Of a stretch of DNA of 64,000 nucleotides, positions 16,773 to 27,690 are shown piece after piece (the first letter of the stretch is position 1; each line of letters begins with the position of its first letter). Source of the DNA: Shinella yambaruensis (GTDB lineage: Bacteria > Pseudomonadota > Alphaproteobacteria > Rhizobiales > Rhizobiaceae); assembly GCF_022899355.1 (NCBI RefSeq), contig NZ_JALJCK010000008.1, positions 62,001-126,000 on the forward strand. The letters run 5' to 3'. The notes under the pieces were generated by a model. That model worked only from the letters and a program-made list of their open reading frames with translations. It ran no database searches and was not told the DNA's origin. The translations under genes were made by a program, and so were the position numbers.

Positions 16773-18194
16773 TCAGCGCCGGGTGGCGATGCCGGCGGTG
16801 AGGATGCCGAGCAGCGTCAGGAGCGCGATGCCGAGCACGACATAGCGCGCCGCATCGACCGCCACGTCCCCGCCGGCCGCCATCAGCGTGCCGGCAAGCG
16901 CCGAGGTGACGGAGAAGGCGATGAGCTGGGTCGTGGTGATCGCCGCGGCCGCCTTGCCGCCCTCGGCCGGGTCGTGCGTGCTGCTCATGGCGGCAACGCC
17001 GAGCAGGGGCCAGGCAAGGCCGATGCCCGCGCCCGCCAGCGCCAGCACCGCGACCCAGGCGACGACCAGCCCCGTGCCGGCGCCGGCCACCTGCAACAGG
17101 CCGTAGGCGATGAGGCCCGCCGTCAGCAGCAGCGGCCCGGTGCGCACGGCGCGGCGCTGGCCGGCGGGCGACGTCACCGACACGACGAGGAGCTGCGCGA
17201 TGACCCAGGCGAGCGAGAGCACCGCCCCGAGCAGGCCGCCGACCAGCGGGCTGACGCCGGCGAGCTGCTGGCTGAAGAGCGGGATGAAGGTCTCCACCAT
17301 GACGCCGGCGCTGAGCGCGGCGACGGTGAGATAGACCCATTTCAGCGCATTGCCGCGCCGGTAGGTGATGCGCGGCAGGATGGTGTTGCGCGCGCGCCGC
17401 TCGACGAGCACGAAGAGGACGAGAAGCACGAGGCCGGCGCCGACGGTCGCCAGCGTCGGCCAGCCGATCGGCACGATGGCGCTGAGGCTGATGGCGACGG
17501 TGGCAAGCACCAGCGGCACGAGCGAGGCGACGGGCACGGGCGTACGGTGCTGCGAGCCGCCCATGCCGGCAAAGGCGCGCTGCGCGAGAAGGGCGAAGAG
17601 CAGCGCGACGATGGCGAGCGCCCCATAGGCCCAGCGCCAGAGGCCGAGCTCGGCGAAGATGCCGCCGAGCGCCGGCCCGAACAGCGTGCCGAGGCCCCAC
17701 ATGGCCGAGACGGCGCCGGTTCCCCGCGCCCAGTGCCGCTCGGGCAGCGCCGCGCGGATCACGGCATAGCCGAGCCCGGCGAGCAGCCCGCCGCCGAGCC
17801 CCTGCACCACGCGGCCGACGATGAGGAACTCCATGGTCGGGCTGGCGGCATTGCCGGCCGCGCCGAGCGCGAAGACGAGGAAGGCCAGCACATAGGCCGG
17901 CCCCGGCCCCTTCCAGTCGAGCATGCGGCTGACGAAGAGCGAGGCGACGATGGCCGAGACGACGAAGGACGTCGTCACCCAGGCATAATAGGCCTGGCCG
18001 CCGATATCGGCGACGATGGAGGGCATCAGGGCCGCGGTGAAGTAGAGGTTCATCGCATAGAGCAGCACGCCGCTCGCCAGGATGGCGACGATGACGAGAT
18101 GGCGGCCGGACAGGAGGTCCGACCAGGTGTCGAGGCGTGCGCCGGGCGCAGGCGAGAGATCGGCCGCGCCGGCCGATGTCAGCGGTTCTTTCAT
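16773..18194 (-). CDS. MFS drug/metabolite exporter (DHA2-like)
   Basis: 473 residues, about 12-14 hydrophobic segments, the first starting near residue 32 (LVIVAILASGVLLYAMNLYFTAAL). The Asn/Thr-rich first helix and loop-2 region SRMLDWKGP suit an MFS drug:H+ antiporter. Downstream of a doxX-like gene on the same strand (22-nt gap), divergent from a TetR regulator, the classic layout for a repressor-controlled exporter. Convergent with the ATP-grasp gene, with 19 bp between stops. Confidence 0.85.
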   Translation of the reverse strand: MKEPLTSAGAADLSPAPGARLDTWSDLLSGRHLVIVAILASGVLLYAMNLYFTAALMPSIVADIGGQAYYAWVTTSFVVSAIVASLFVSRMLDWKGPGPAYVLAFLVFALGAAGNAASPTMEFLIVGRVVQGLGGGLLAGLGYAVIRAALPERHWARGTGAVSAMWGLGTLFGPALGGIFAELGLWRWAYGALAIVALLFALLAQRAFAGMGGSQHRTPVPVASLVPLVLATVAISLSAIVPIGWPTLATVGAGLVLLVLFVLVERRARNTILPRITYRRGNALKWVYLTVAALSAGVMVETFIPLFSQQLAGVSPLVGGLLGAVLSLAWVIAQLLVVSVTSPAGQRRAVRTGPLLLTAGLIAYGLLQVAGAGTGLVVAWVAVLALAGAGIGLAWPLLGVAAMSSTHDPAEGGKAAAAITTTQLIAFSVTSALAGTLMAAGGDVAVDAARYVVLGIALLTLLGILTAGIATRR

Positions 18195-18216
18195 GGGAAT
18201 GCTCCGGGGGAAACGG

Positions 18217-18585
18217 TCAGGTGCGCGGGCGCGAGACGGCCAGCACGATAAGCGAGACGACCAGCACGATGGCGGGGGCCGTCATGTGGGCATAATCCTG
18301 GTTGATGAGGGTGGTGAGGGTCGCCGCCGCCATGACCGCCGTGCCGAGCGCGGCGCCGAGGCGGCGCGTGGCAACGGCGATCAGCAGCAGGGCGGCCGCA
18401 AGTTCAAGGGCGGCGGTGAGGTAGGGAAACCAGCCCGGATAGCCCCAGCGTTCATAGGCCGCCGCATTGTCGGCGGAGAGGAAGGCGTTGCCATAGGCGC
18501 CGAACAGGAAGAACGCCGCGAGCGGCCAGGCGAGCAGCGCGGCGAGGCGGGAGGAGAGGGACGGGGAAAGGATCGACTGGGACAT
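18217..18585 (-). CDS. DoxX-family small membrane protein
   Basis: 122 residues with four hydrophobic segments (AALLAWPLAAFFLFGAYG; FPYLTAALELAAALLLIAV; LGTAVMAAATLTTLI; PAIVLVVSLIVLAVS). Size and topology match DoxX/DUF417-like proteins found with redox or efflux genes. First gene of the operon with the MFS exporter and under the same TetR-type sites. Confidence 0.7.
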   Translation of the reverse strand: MSQSILSPSLSSRLAALLAWPLAAFFLFGAYGNAFLSADNAAAYERWGYPGWFPYLTAALELAAALLLIAVATRRLGAALGTAVMAAATLTTLINQDYAHMTAPAIVLVVSLIVLAVSRPRT

Positions 18586-18660
18586 GACACTCCGCTTTTC
18601 GGCAAAGCCCGCCCTTTCCAGCGGCGCGAGGCTGGACGGGGCGGTGGTTTCACCATAGAT

Positions 18661-18675
18661 TGAGCGTTCATTCTA
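18661..18675. promoter_or_regulatory. TetR-type operator, site 1
   Basis: TGAGCGTTCATTCTA, 13 of 15 bases identical to site 2 at 18705-18719, in the gap between the divergent doxX-MFS and tetR genes. The two sites start 44 bp apart. Confidence 0.55.
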
Positions 18676-18703
18676 ATTATGATCGCCGTTCCGTCAAGAT
18701 AGA

Positions 18704-18719
18704 TAGAGCGATCATTCTA
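18704..18719. promoter_or_regulatory. TetR-type operator, site 2
   Basis: TAGAGCGATCATTCTA is a partial palindrome (TAGA..GATC..TCTA symmetric). It ends 14 bp before the tetR start codon, suiting autorepression. Confidence 0.55.
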
Positions 18720-18733
18720 TTTTTGGAGACCGC

Positions 18734-19339
18734 ATGGCACGCAAGCTTGTTCCCGAGCAGCACGAGGGAAAACGCCACGAGATCCTGGAGGCCGCGCATC
18801 GCTGCTTCCTGCGGCACGGGCTGCAGGGCGCGTCGGTCTCGATGATCTGCAAGGAGGCGGGCATCAGCCCCGGCCATCTCTACCACTATTTCCCCAGCAA
18901 GGAGGCGATCGTCGAGCAGATGGCGGACGAATACCTCGCGCGCCTGCACGGCGTCTTCGGCCGGCAGCGGGAGACGGGCGATGCCGCGACCGTGCTGCTT
19001 TCGGAGATCTGGAGCATGGAGAGCTGGGAGGACACCGCCCACTGTCGCATCCTGTTCGAGCTTTTGGCGGAAGCGGGGCGCAACGAGCGGGTGCGCGCCA
19101 TCCTCGCCCGCAACACCGACGGCGTGCGCGTGCTCCTGTCGCAGGTGCTGAAGGCCGGCCAGGAACGCGGCGAGGTGGACCCGGCGCTCGACCCCGAGCA
19201 CACCAGCGCCATGCTGATCGCCATCGTCGACGCCGCCCCCATGCTGCCGCTGATGGTGCCCGGCATCCGCTTCGACGAGAGCCGGGCGCTGATCACCACC
19301 ATGGTCCGGCGCTTCCTGCGGCCCGAAGGCCAGGTCTGA
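18734..19339 (+). CDS. TetR-family transcriptional regulator
   Basis: 201 residues. The N-terminal helix-turn-helix is typical: ILEAAHRCFLRHGLQGASVS, then CKEAGISPGHLYHYFPSKEAI. The C-terminal domain is an all-helical ligand domain with no recognised subfamily. Divergent from doxX-MFS with two shared operator-like repeats, so it is the likely repressor of that exporter. GGAGA lies 6 nt before the ATG. Confidence 0.9.
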   Translation: MARKLVPEQHEGKRHEILEAAHRCFLRHGLQGASVSMICKEAGISPGHLYHYFPSKEAIVEQMADEYLARLHGVFGRQRETGDAATVLLSEIWSMESWEDTAHCRILFELLAEAGRNERVRAILARNTDGVRVLLSQVLKAGQERGEVDPALDPEHTSAMLIAIVDAAPMLPLMVPGIRFDESRALITTMVRRFLRPEGQV

Positions 19340-19384
19340 GAGCCGCCTTGCCGCCCTAGATCCTTGTTTGCCGCATTGTCCGAC

Positions 19385-19406
19385 GCCGAAGCGACTTTGC
19401 TTCGGC
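19385..19406. terminator. Hairpin between convergent tetR and oxidase genes
   Basis: Perfect 8-bp stem GCCGAAGC/GCTTCGGC with loop GACTTT. No T-run on either side, so termination strength is uncertain, but the position between convergent stops fits a bidirectional terminator. Confidence 0.5.
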
Positions 19407-19414
19407 TGGAAATG

Positions 19415-21010
19415 CTAGCGGATCAGCGGCAGCGCGGCGAACTGGTGGTAGGGCGGCGGCGAGGAGAGTGCCCATTCCAGGGTGGCGGCCCCTTCGCCCC
19501 AGGGATTGTCGCCCGCAACGCGCTTGCGTGCGAAGGCTTCGGCGACGGCGAAGAAGAAGACGGCAAGGCCGGCGGCCGAGATGTAGGAGCCGACCGAGGA
19601 GACGAGGTTCCAGCCGGCAAAGGCATCCGGATAGTCCGCATAGCGCCGCGGCATGCCGGCGAGCCCGAGGAAATGCTGCGGGAAGAAGACGAGGTTGACG
19701 CCGACGAAGGTCAGCCAGAAATGCAGCTTCCCCAGCGTCTCGCTCATCCGGTAGCCGCTCATCTTGGGGAACCAGTAGTACCAGGCGGCGAAGATGGCGA
19801 AGGCCGCGCCGAGCGACAGCACGTAATGGAAATGCGCGATGACGTAGTAGGTGTCGTGCAGCACGCGGTCGATGCCCGGATTGGCGAGCACCACGCCGGT
19901 GACGCCGCCGATGGTGAAGAGCAGCACGAAGCCCGTCGCCCACAGCATGGGCGTGGCGAAGCGGATCGACCCGCCCCACATCGTCGCCAGCCATGAGAAG
20001 ACCTTGATGCCCGTCGGCACGGCGATGACCATGGAGGCGAAGGCGAAATAGCGCTGCGAGTCCAGCGACAGGCCGACCGTGAACATGTGGTGGGCCCAGA
20101 CGACGAAGCCGATGGCGCCGATCGCCACCATGGCATAGGCCATGCCGAGATAGCCGAAGATCGGCTTTCTCGAGAAGGTCGAGATGACGTGGCTGACGAT
20201 GCCGAAGGCCGGCAGGATCATGATGTAGACCTCCGGATGGCCGAAGAACCAGAACAGGTGCTGGTAGAGGATCGGGTCGCCCCCGCCGGCCGGCTGGAAG
20301 AAGGTCGTGCCGAAATTGCGGTCGGTGATGAGCATGGTGACGGCGCCCGCCAGCACCGGCAGCGAGAACAGCAGCATGAAGGCGGTGACCAGCATCGCCC
20401 AGGCGAAGAGCGGCATCTTGTGCAGCGTCATGCCCGGCGCGCGCATGTTGAGGATCGTGGTGATGAAGTTGATCGCCCCGAGGATCGACGAGGCGCCGGA
20501 CAGGTGGATCGACAGGATGACGAAATCCACCGCCGGCCCCGGCTGGCCGTCGCTCGAATAGGGCGGATAGAGCGTCCAGCCGCCGCCATGGCCGTTCACC
20601 CCGGCGGCGCCCGGCACGAACATCGACAGCACGAACATCGCGAGCGAGGCGACCAGCAGCCAGAACGACACGTTGTTCATGCGCGGAAAGGCCATGTCCG
20701 GCGCGCCGATCATGATCGGGATGAACCAGTTGCCGAAGCCGCCGATCAGCGCCGGCATGATGACGAAGAAGATCATCACCAGCCCGTGCGCGCTGACCAC
20801 GACGTTGAAGACGCCGGGATCGGAGAAGACTTGCAGGCCAGGTGCCTGCAGCTCCATGCGCAGCGCCACCGAAAGCCCGGTGCCGAGGATGCCCGACAGC
20901 ATGGAGAGGAGGAGGTAGAGCGTGCCGATGTCCTTGTGGTTGGTGGAGAACAGCCAGCGGGCGGCAAGGCCCGGCCGGTGTTCCGCTTCGCCGAGGGTGT
21001 GTTCGGACAT
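19415..21010 (-). CDS. ctaD: Cytochrome c oxidase subunit I, orphan copy
   Basis: 531 residues from ATG 21010 ([11 protein letters not shown]). Catalytic subunit of an aa3-type haem-copper oxidase: [14 protein letters not shown], heme-ligand region, [14 protein letters not shown] (CuB His, cross-linked Tyr and the D-channel Glu of A1-type enzymes), HHMFTVGL, the K-channel Lys in GIKVFSW, and [10 protein letters not shown]. Family-typical length. Subunits II and III and assembly genes are absent on both sides; the neighbours are regulators. It must use subunits encoded elsewhere or be a spare copy. Divergent from a LysR gene. Confidence 0.93.
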   Translation of the reverse strand: MSEHTLGEAEHRPGLAARWLFSTNHKDIGTLYLLLSMLSGILGTGLSVALRMELQAPGLQVFSDPGVFNVVVSAHGLVMIFFVIMPALIGGFGNWFIPIMIGAPDMAFPRMNNVSFWLLVASLAMFVLSMFVPGAAGVNGHGGGWTLYPPYSSDGQPGPAVDFVILSIHLSGASSILGAINFITTILNMRAPGMTLHKMPLFAWAMLVTAFMLLFSLPVLAGAVTMLITDRNFGTTFFQPAGGGDPILYQHLFWFFGHPEVYIMILPAFGIVSHVISTFSRKPIFGYLGMAYAMVAIGAIGFVVWAHHMFTVGLSLDSQRYFAFASMVIAVPTGIKVFSWLATMWGGSIRFATPMLWATGFVLLFTIGGVTGVVLANPGIDRVLHDTYYVIAHFHYVLSLGAAFAIFAAWYYWFPKMSGYRMSETLGKLHFWLTFVGVNLVFFPQHFLGLAGMPRRYADYPDAFAGWNLVSSVGSYISAAGLAVFFFAVAEAFARKRVAGDNPWGEGAATLEWALSSPPPYHQFAALPLIR

Positions 21011-21178
21011 CGCATGCGCCTTTCCTGCGTGCGGCCGGGTGCGGCGGGGGAGCCGGCACCTCTCCCCGCCTTTGTCGGTCCTGTTGCGTGAAAGGAGTGT
21101 GGGCCGGCGGGAAGAAAGAAGGCAAACGGAATTAAATGCTGTATGAAGACAAAATAATTGCACTCAATGGGGAGCCTC

Positions 21179-22021
21179 ATGGATATCGACCGGGCGCGCA
21201 CCTTCCTCGAGATCGTCCATACCGGCAGCTTCCTGAAGGCCTCCGAGCGGCTGCATATCACCCAGACGACGGTGAGCGCGCGCATCCGCACGCTGGAGGA
21301 GGCGCTGGGGCGCAGGCTTTTCGTGCGCACGCGCAACGGGGCGGCGCTGACGGCCGCCGGCCGCGAATTCGAGCGTTTCGCGCAATCCTTCGTCCAGGTC
21401 TGGGAGCGGGCGCGCCAGCAGCTCACCGTGCCGCCCGGCCGGACATCGGTCGTGGCGGTGGGCGGCGAGATGAGCCTGTGGAACCCGCTGCTGCTCGACT
21501 GGCTGGTCTGGATGAAGGGCAATTGCCCCGAAATCGCCATCCACGCCGCCGTCGGCATGCCCGACCAGCTGCTGGAACAGCTGCGCACCGGCGTGCTCGA
21601 CATCGCCGTGCTCTATGCGCCGAAGCTGATGCCGGGCTTCAAGGTCGAGCTGGTGGAGGAGGAACGGCTCGTGCTGGTGCGCAGGCCGGCCGGCCCGCAG
21701 GAGAGCGTCGCGCCGGACTATGTGCATGTCGACTGGGGGCCGCGCTTTGCCGGGCAGGGCGGCTTCGGGCCGGCGGGTTTTGCCGAGCCGGCGCTGAAGG
21801 TGGATTTCGGCCCGCTCGCCCTCCACTATATCCTGCGCACCGGCGGCATGGGCTATTTCCGCAAGGGAACGGTCGCACCGCATCTGGCGGCGGGCGACCT
21901 CGAACGGGTGGAGGACGCACCCGAATTCCCCTATCCGGCCTATGCCGTCTATCCGGAGGCGGCCGGGGCCCGGCGCGACGTGGAGGAGGCCCTTCGCGGC
22001 CTCAGGCAGGTTTCTCCCTGA
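21179..22021 (+). CDS. LysR-family transcriptional regulator
   Basis: 280 residues from ATG 21179 (MDIDRARTFLEIVHTGSF), with GGGGAG upstream. The winged helix-turn-helix (LKASERLHITQTTVSARIRTLEEALG) is canonical; the C-terminal half is a LysR effector domain. Divergent from the orphan ctaD (168-bp gap) and 178 bp upstream of a co-directional peptide-type ABC operon, so either could be its target. No clear T-N11-A palindrome stands out in the ctaD gap. Confidence 0.9.
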   Translation: MDIDRARTFLEIVHTGSFLKASERLHITQTTVSARIRTLEEALGRRLFVRTRNGAALTAAGREFERFAQSFVQVWERARQQLTVPPGRTSVVAVGGEMSLWNPLLLDWLVWMKGNCPEIAIHAAVGMPDQLLEQLRTGVLDIAVLYAPKLMPGFKVELVEEERLVLVRRPAGPQESVAPDYVHVDWGPRFAGQGGFGPAGFAEPALKVDFGPLALHYILRTGGMGYFRKGTVAPHLAAGDLERVEDAPEFPYPAYAVYPEAAGARRDVEEALRGLRQVSP

Positions 22022-22051
22022 CGCAGCGGCAGGCAGCCCGGCAGCGCGATT

Positions 22052-22085
22052 TTCCGCCGCCCGCAACGGGCATGCGGCGGCGGAA
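22052..22085 (+). terminator. GC-rich hairpin after the LysR gene
   Basis: Stem TTCCGCCGC (22052-22060)/GCGGCGGAA (22077-22085), 9 bp perfect, 30 bp after the stop; no T-run follows. Possible weak terminator that separates the regulator from the transporter operon. Confidence 0.45.
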
Positions 22086-22199
22086 TGTCACCCGGACAAG
22101 ATTTTGTTGTTGCCGACGGCAAGAGAAGAATTTCCTGCCTATGTTAACCGGCGAATCGCCGCCAATATCGGCAGCAGACGCTGACCGCAGGAGACAAAG

Positions 22200-23810
22200 A
22201 TGCTGATCGCGAACCCAACCCGGCGCTCGTTCTTGCAGGCCGGGGCCGCCCTTCTCGCCTCGACGGCGCTGCCGGCCATCGCCCTTGCCGAGAGCGCGCC
22301 TGCCGGCGGCCGGCTGGTGGTGGCGGCCGATTCCGAGCCGAAGAACCTCAATCCCGCGATCGTCGCCTCCAACGGCGTGTTCTTCGTCGCCAGCAAGGTT
22401 ATCGAGCCGCTGGCCGAGGCCGCCTTTGCGGGCGAGGACGGACTGTCGCCGCGCCTTGCGACGAGCTGGGAAGGATCGGACGACGGCCTTTCCGTCACCT
22501 TCCGCCTGCGCGAGGGCGTGACCTGGCACGACGGCAAGCCCTTCACCTCCGCCGATGTCGCCTTTTCGGCACTTGAAGTCTGGAAGCCGCTGCAGAATCT
22601 CGGCCGCATCGTCTTCGCCCATCTCGAGGCCGTCGAAACGCCGGATGCCGCCACCGCCATCTTCCGCTTTTCCAGGCCCACGCCGCTCCAGCTCATCCGC
22701 AACGCCCTGCCGGTCGTCAGCAGCGTGATCCCGAAGCATCTCTACGAGGGCACGAATATCGCGACGAACCCGGCGAACACCCAGCTCGTCGGCACCGGAC
22801 CCTTCCGCTTCGCCGAATACAAGCCGGGCGAATATTACCGCCTGACGCGCAACGAGGCCTATTGGGACAAGGAGCAGCCGAAGCTCGACGAGATCATCTT
22901 CCGCGTGCTGCCGGACCGCGCCGGGGCGGGCGCGGCGCTGGAGGCGGAGGAGATCCAGCTCGCCGCCTTCTCCGCCGTGCCGCTCGCCGATCTCGACCGC
23001 ATCTCCAAGGTGCCGGGCCTTGCGGTCGTCACCAGGGGCTACGAGGCGCTGACCTACCAGCTCGTCGTGGAGATCAACCATCGCCGCAAGGAACTCGCCG
23101 ACCTCAAGGTGCGCCAGGCGATCGCCCACGCCATCGACAAGACCTTCGTCGTCGACACCATCTTCCTCGGCTATGCCGAAGCCGCCACCGGCCCGGTGCC
23201 GAAGAACGCGCCGCAATTCTACGAGGCCGACGTGCCGGCCTATGCCTTCGATGTCGCCAAGGCCAATGCCCTGCTCGACGAGGCCGGCTATGCGAAGGAT
23301 GCGAACGGTAGGCGCTTCACGCTGAAGCTGCGCCCCGCGCCCTATTTCAACGAGACGCGCCAGTTCGGCGACTATCTCCGCCAGGCGCTTGCCGCCATCG
23401 GCATCGATGCGGAACTGGTGAACGCGGATTCGGCCGCCCACCAGAAGGCCGTCTATACCGACCACGATTTCGACCTCGCCGTCGCCCCGCCGGTCTTCCG
23501 CGGCGATCCGGCGATCTCCACGACCATCCTGGTGCAGTCGGGCATTCCGGCCGGCGTCGGCTTCTCCAACCAGGGCGGCTATGCCAATGCCGAGCTCGAC
23601 GCCGTCATCGCAAAGGCGGCCGAGACGATCGACACGGCGGCCCGCACCGCGCTCTACCGCCAGTTCCAGAAACTGGTCGCCGCCGACCTGCCGCTGATCA
23701 ACGTCGCCGAATGGGGCTTCATCACGGTGGCGCGCGACAGCGTGCTCAACGTCGCCAGCAACCCGCGCTGGGCGGTGTCGAACTGGGCCGATACCGCGCT
23801 CAAGACGTGA
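22200..23810 (+). CDS. Oligopeptide/nickel-type ABC transporter binding protein (family 5)
   Basis: 536 residues. The N-terminus TRRSFLQAG followed by a hydrophobic stretch looks like a Tat signal, with cleavage near ALA-ES. Family 5 motifs: ADSEPKNLNPAI, LATSWEGSDDG, FRLREGVTWHDGKPFTSADV, NPANTQLVGTGPF. Binds peptides or other amphiphilic solutes in the periplasm. Followed by a 153-bp palindromic repeat and then two permease domains, two ATPase domains and a class V aminotransferase, suggesting an amino-containing substrate. Confidence 0.9.
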   Translation: MLIANPTRRSFLQAGAALLASTALPAIALAESAPAGGRLVVAADSEPKNLNPAIVASNGVFFVASKVIEPLAEAAFAGEDGLSPRLATSWEGSDDGLSVTFRLREGVTWHDGKPFTSADVAFSALEVWKPLQNLGRIVFAHLEAVETPDAATAIFRFSRPTPLQLIRNALPVVSSVIPKHLYEGTNIATNPANTQLVGTGPFRFAEYKPGEYYRLTRNEAYWDKEQPKLDEIIFRVLPDRAGAGAALEAEEIQLAAFSAVPLADLDRISKVPGLAVVTRGYEALTYQLVVEINHRRKELADLKVRQAIAHAIDKTFVVDTIFLGYAEAATGPVPKNAPQFYEADVPAYAFDVAKANALLDEAGYAKDANGRRFTLKLRPAPYFNETRQFGDYLRQALAAIGIDAELVNADSAAHQKAVYTDHDFDLAVAPPVFRGDPAISTTILVQSGIPAGVGFSNQGGYANAELDAVIAKAAETIDTAARTALYRQFQKLVAADLPLINVAEWGFITVARDSVLNVASNPRWAVSNWADTALKT

Positions 23811-23888
23811 CGGCGGGGCCATGACGGGCGCTTTCGTGAACAGCTCTTATCTTCTCGGGATAAATGGCGACCGCATGGGACGCCAGCA

Positions 23889-24041
23889 CCCCCCTCTGCC
23901 CTGCCGGGCATCTCCCCCACAGGGGGGGAGATCGAATGGAGCGCCGTCTCGCCCATCTTCCACTACGCGGTTTGAGCGAGGCTCTTGCCTCTTCCCGATC
24001 TCCCCCCTTGTGGGGGAGATGCCCGGCAGGGCAGAGGGGGG
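23889..24041. repeat. Palindromic repeat family A, copy 1 (153 bp)
   Basis: Long inverted repeat: arms begin CCCCCCTCTGCCCTGCCGG and end with the reverse complement GGCAGGGCAGAGGGGGG. Copies 2 (25921) and 3 (60099) have exactly the same length and arm sequence with a variable middle. It lies between the binding-protein and permease genes, where it can fold into a large hairpin in the mRNA. Confidence 0.85.
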
Positions 24042-24077
24042 TGGTTCCCTCACCACGCCCCCCATCCGGCGCCCCCC

Positions 24078-25063
24078 GTGACCCGCGCCCTCCGCCTCAC
24101 CACGCGCCGTGCCCTCAGCAGCATTCCCGTCCTGCTGATCGTCGTCATCCTCACCTTCCTGCTCTTGGAGACCGCAGCGGGCGATGCGGTCGATGCCTAT
24201 CTGCTCTCCATCGGCGGCGGGGATGCGGCGATCGCCGAGACGCTGCGGCAGGCCTACGGGCTCGACCAGTCCATGGCGGCGCGGCTGTGGCTCTATCTCT
24301 CCGCGCTCGCCCGGCTCGATCTCGGCTGGTCCGTCGCCTTCGACCGGCCGGTGCTCGGACTGATCATCGAGCGCCTGCCGAACACGCTGCTTTTGATGGG
24401 AAGCGCCACCGCGCTCGCCTTCGCCTTCGGCTCCACGCTCGGCATCCTCGCCGGCGCGCGGCCGGGCAGCCTGCGCGACCGGCTGCTCTCCACCCTCTCG
24501 CTGGTCGTCTATGCCATACCGGGCTTCTGGCTCGGCCTGGTGCTCGCCATCGTCTTTGCCGTGCAACTGCGCTGGCTGCCCACCTCGGGCATCGAGACGA
24601 TCGCCTCCGGCCGCACGGGCCTTTCCCGCGCCGCCGACATCGCGGCCCATCTCGTCCTGCCCGTCGGCACGCTGGCGCTCATCTACACCGCGCTGTTCCT
24701 GCGCGTCATGCGCGCCGGCATGGCCGGCATCTGGCGGCTGGATTTCGTGCTCTTCGCCCGTGCCAAGGGGCTTTCGCGCGTCCGCATCGTCTTGCGCCAC
24801 GTGGCGCGCAATGCGCTCCTGCCGCTTATCACCATGCTCGGCCTGCAGGCAGCCGCCATGCTCGGCGGCAGCGTCGTCATCGAGAGCATCTTCGCCATTC
24901 CCGGCTTCGGGCGTCTGGCGCAGGAGGCGGTGAGCGGGCGCGATGCGGCGCTGCTCTGCGGCATCATCGTCGTGAGCGCCGTGCTGGTCATCCTCGTCAA
25001 CCTTCTCGTCGACATCGTCTATGCCGCGCTCGATCCGCGCGTCGGCACCGCGGAGCGCGGCGC

Positions 25064-25067
<4 letters not shown>
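24078..25067 (+). CDS. Oligopeptide-type ABC transporter permease (DppB-like)
   Basis: 329 residues from GTG 24078 (VTRALRLTTRRALSSIPVLL). About six hydrophobic segments, the QAYGLDQS region and the EAA-like loop FARAKGLSRVRIVLRH match DppB/NikB permeases. The start is uncertain: the frame stays open upstream through the palindromic repeat and no clear ribosome-binding site is seen. Overlaps the next gene by 4 nt (ATGA). Confidence 0.88.
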
Positions 25068-26892
<1,825 letters not shown>

Positions 26893-26896
<4 letters not shown>

Positions 26897-27690
26897 GCCT
26901 TCTCGTCGCGCAAAATCTTGGCAAGCGCTTTTCCTCCGGCGGCCGCACGGTGGAGGCGCTGCGCGATGTCTCCCTCAGCCTTGCGGCGGGGGAGACGCTC
27001 GGCCTTGCCGGCGCCTCGGGCAGCGGCAAGTCCACGCTGGCGCGCATCCTCACCCGGCTTATGCCGCCCGATGGCGGCAGCGTGCGCTTCGCCGGCGAGG
27101 ACTGGCTCGCCCTTTCGGGCGCGGACCTGCGCCGCCGTCGCGCCCGCATGCAGATGGTGTTCCAGGACGTTTCCGGCGCCTTCAATCCGCGCGCCACCGT
27201 CGCCGACGCGCTCGACGATCCCCTGCGCATCCACGCCGTGGTGCCGAAGGGCGAGCGCCCGCGCGAGATCGCGGCCCTGCTCGAACGGGTCGGCGTGCCC
27301 GCCGCCTATGCCGGCCGCGCGGTCCGCGACCTCTCCGGCGGCCAGCGCCAGCGCGTCGCCATCGCCCGCGCCATCGCCACGCGCCCGGCGCTGATCGTGC
27401 TCGACGAGGCGGTCTCGGCGCTCGACGTCTCGGTGCGCGAACGCATCCTGCACCTGCTCGCCACGCTGCAGGAAGAGCGCGGCATCGCCTATCTCTTCGT
27501 CTCGCATGATCTTGCCGTGCTGCGCGCGCTCTCCCATCGCATCGCCGTGATGGAGGCCGGGCGCATCGTCGAATGCGGGCCGGCGGGCCGCGTCATCGCC
27601 GATCCGCAATCGCCCGCCGCCCGCGCCCTCATCCGCGCCGTGCCGCGCCTCCTACCCCAGGAAAGCAAGGAAAGCCCCGATGGCCGCTGA
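26893..27690 (+). CDS. Oligopeptide-type ABC transporter ATP-binding protein (DppF-like)
   Basis: 265 residues; ATG overlaps the fusion gene stop (ATGA). Walker A GASGSGKST, Q-loop VFQDVSGAFNP, LSGGQRQR, Walker B LIVLDEAVSALD and VSHD. Walker B ends DEAVSALD where DEPVSALD is usual. Shorter than many DppF proteins (about 320) because the C-terminal oligopeptide extension is reduced. Overlaps the aminotransferase gene by 11 nt. Confidence 0.9.

Noticed and set aside
23864-25063. A 1,010-residue reading of the permease-ATPase fusion starting at 23864
   Set aside because: The first 400 codons are the DppB-like gene and repeat A1 in a wrong frame. The real start is ATG 25064, coupled to the DppB-like stop.
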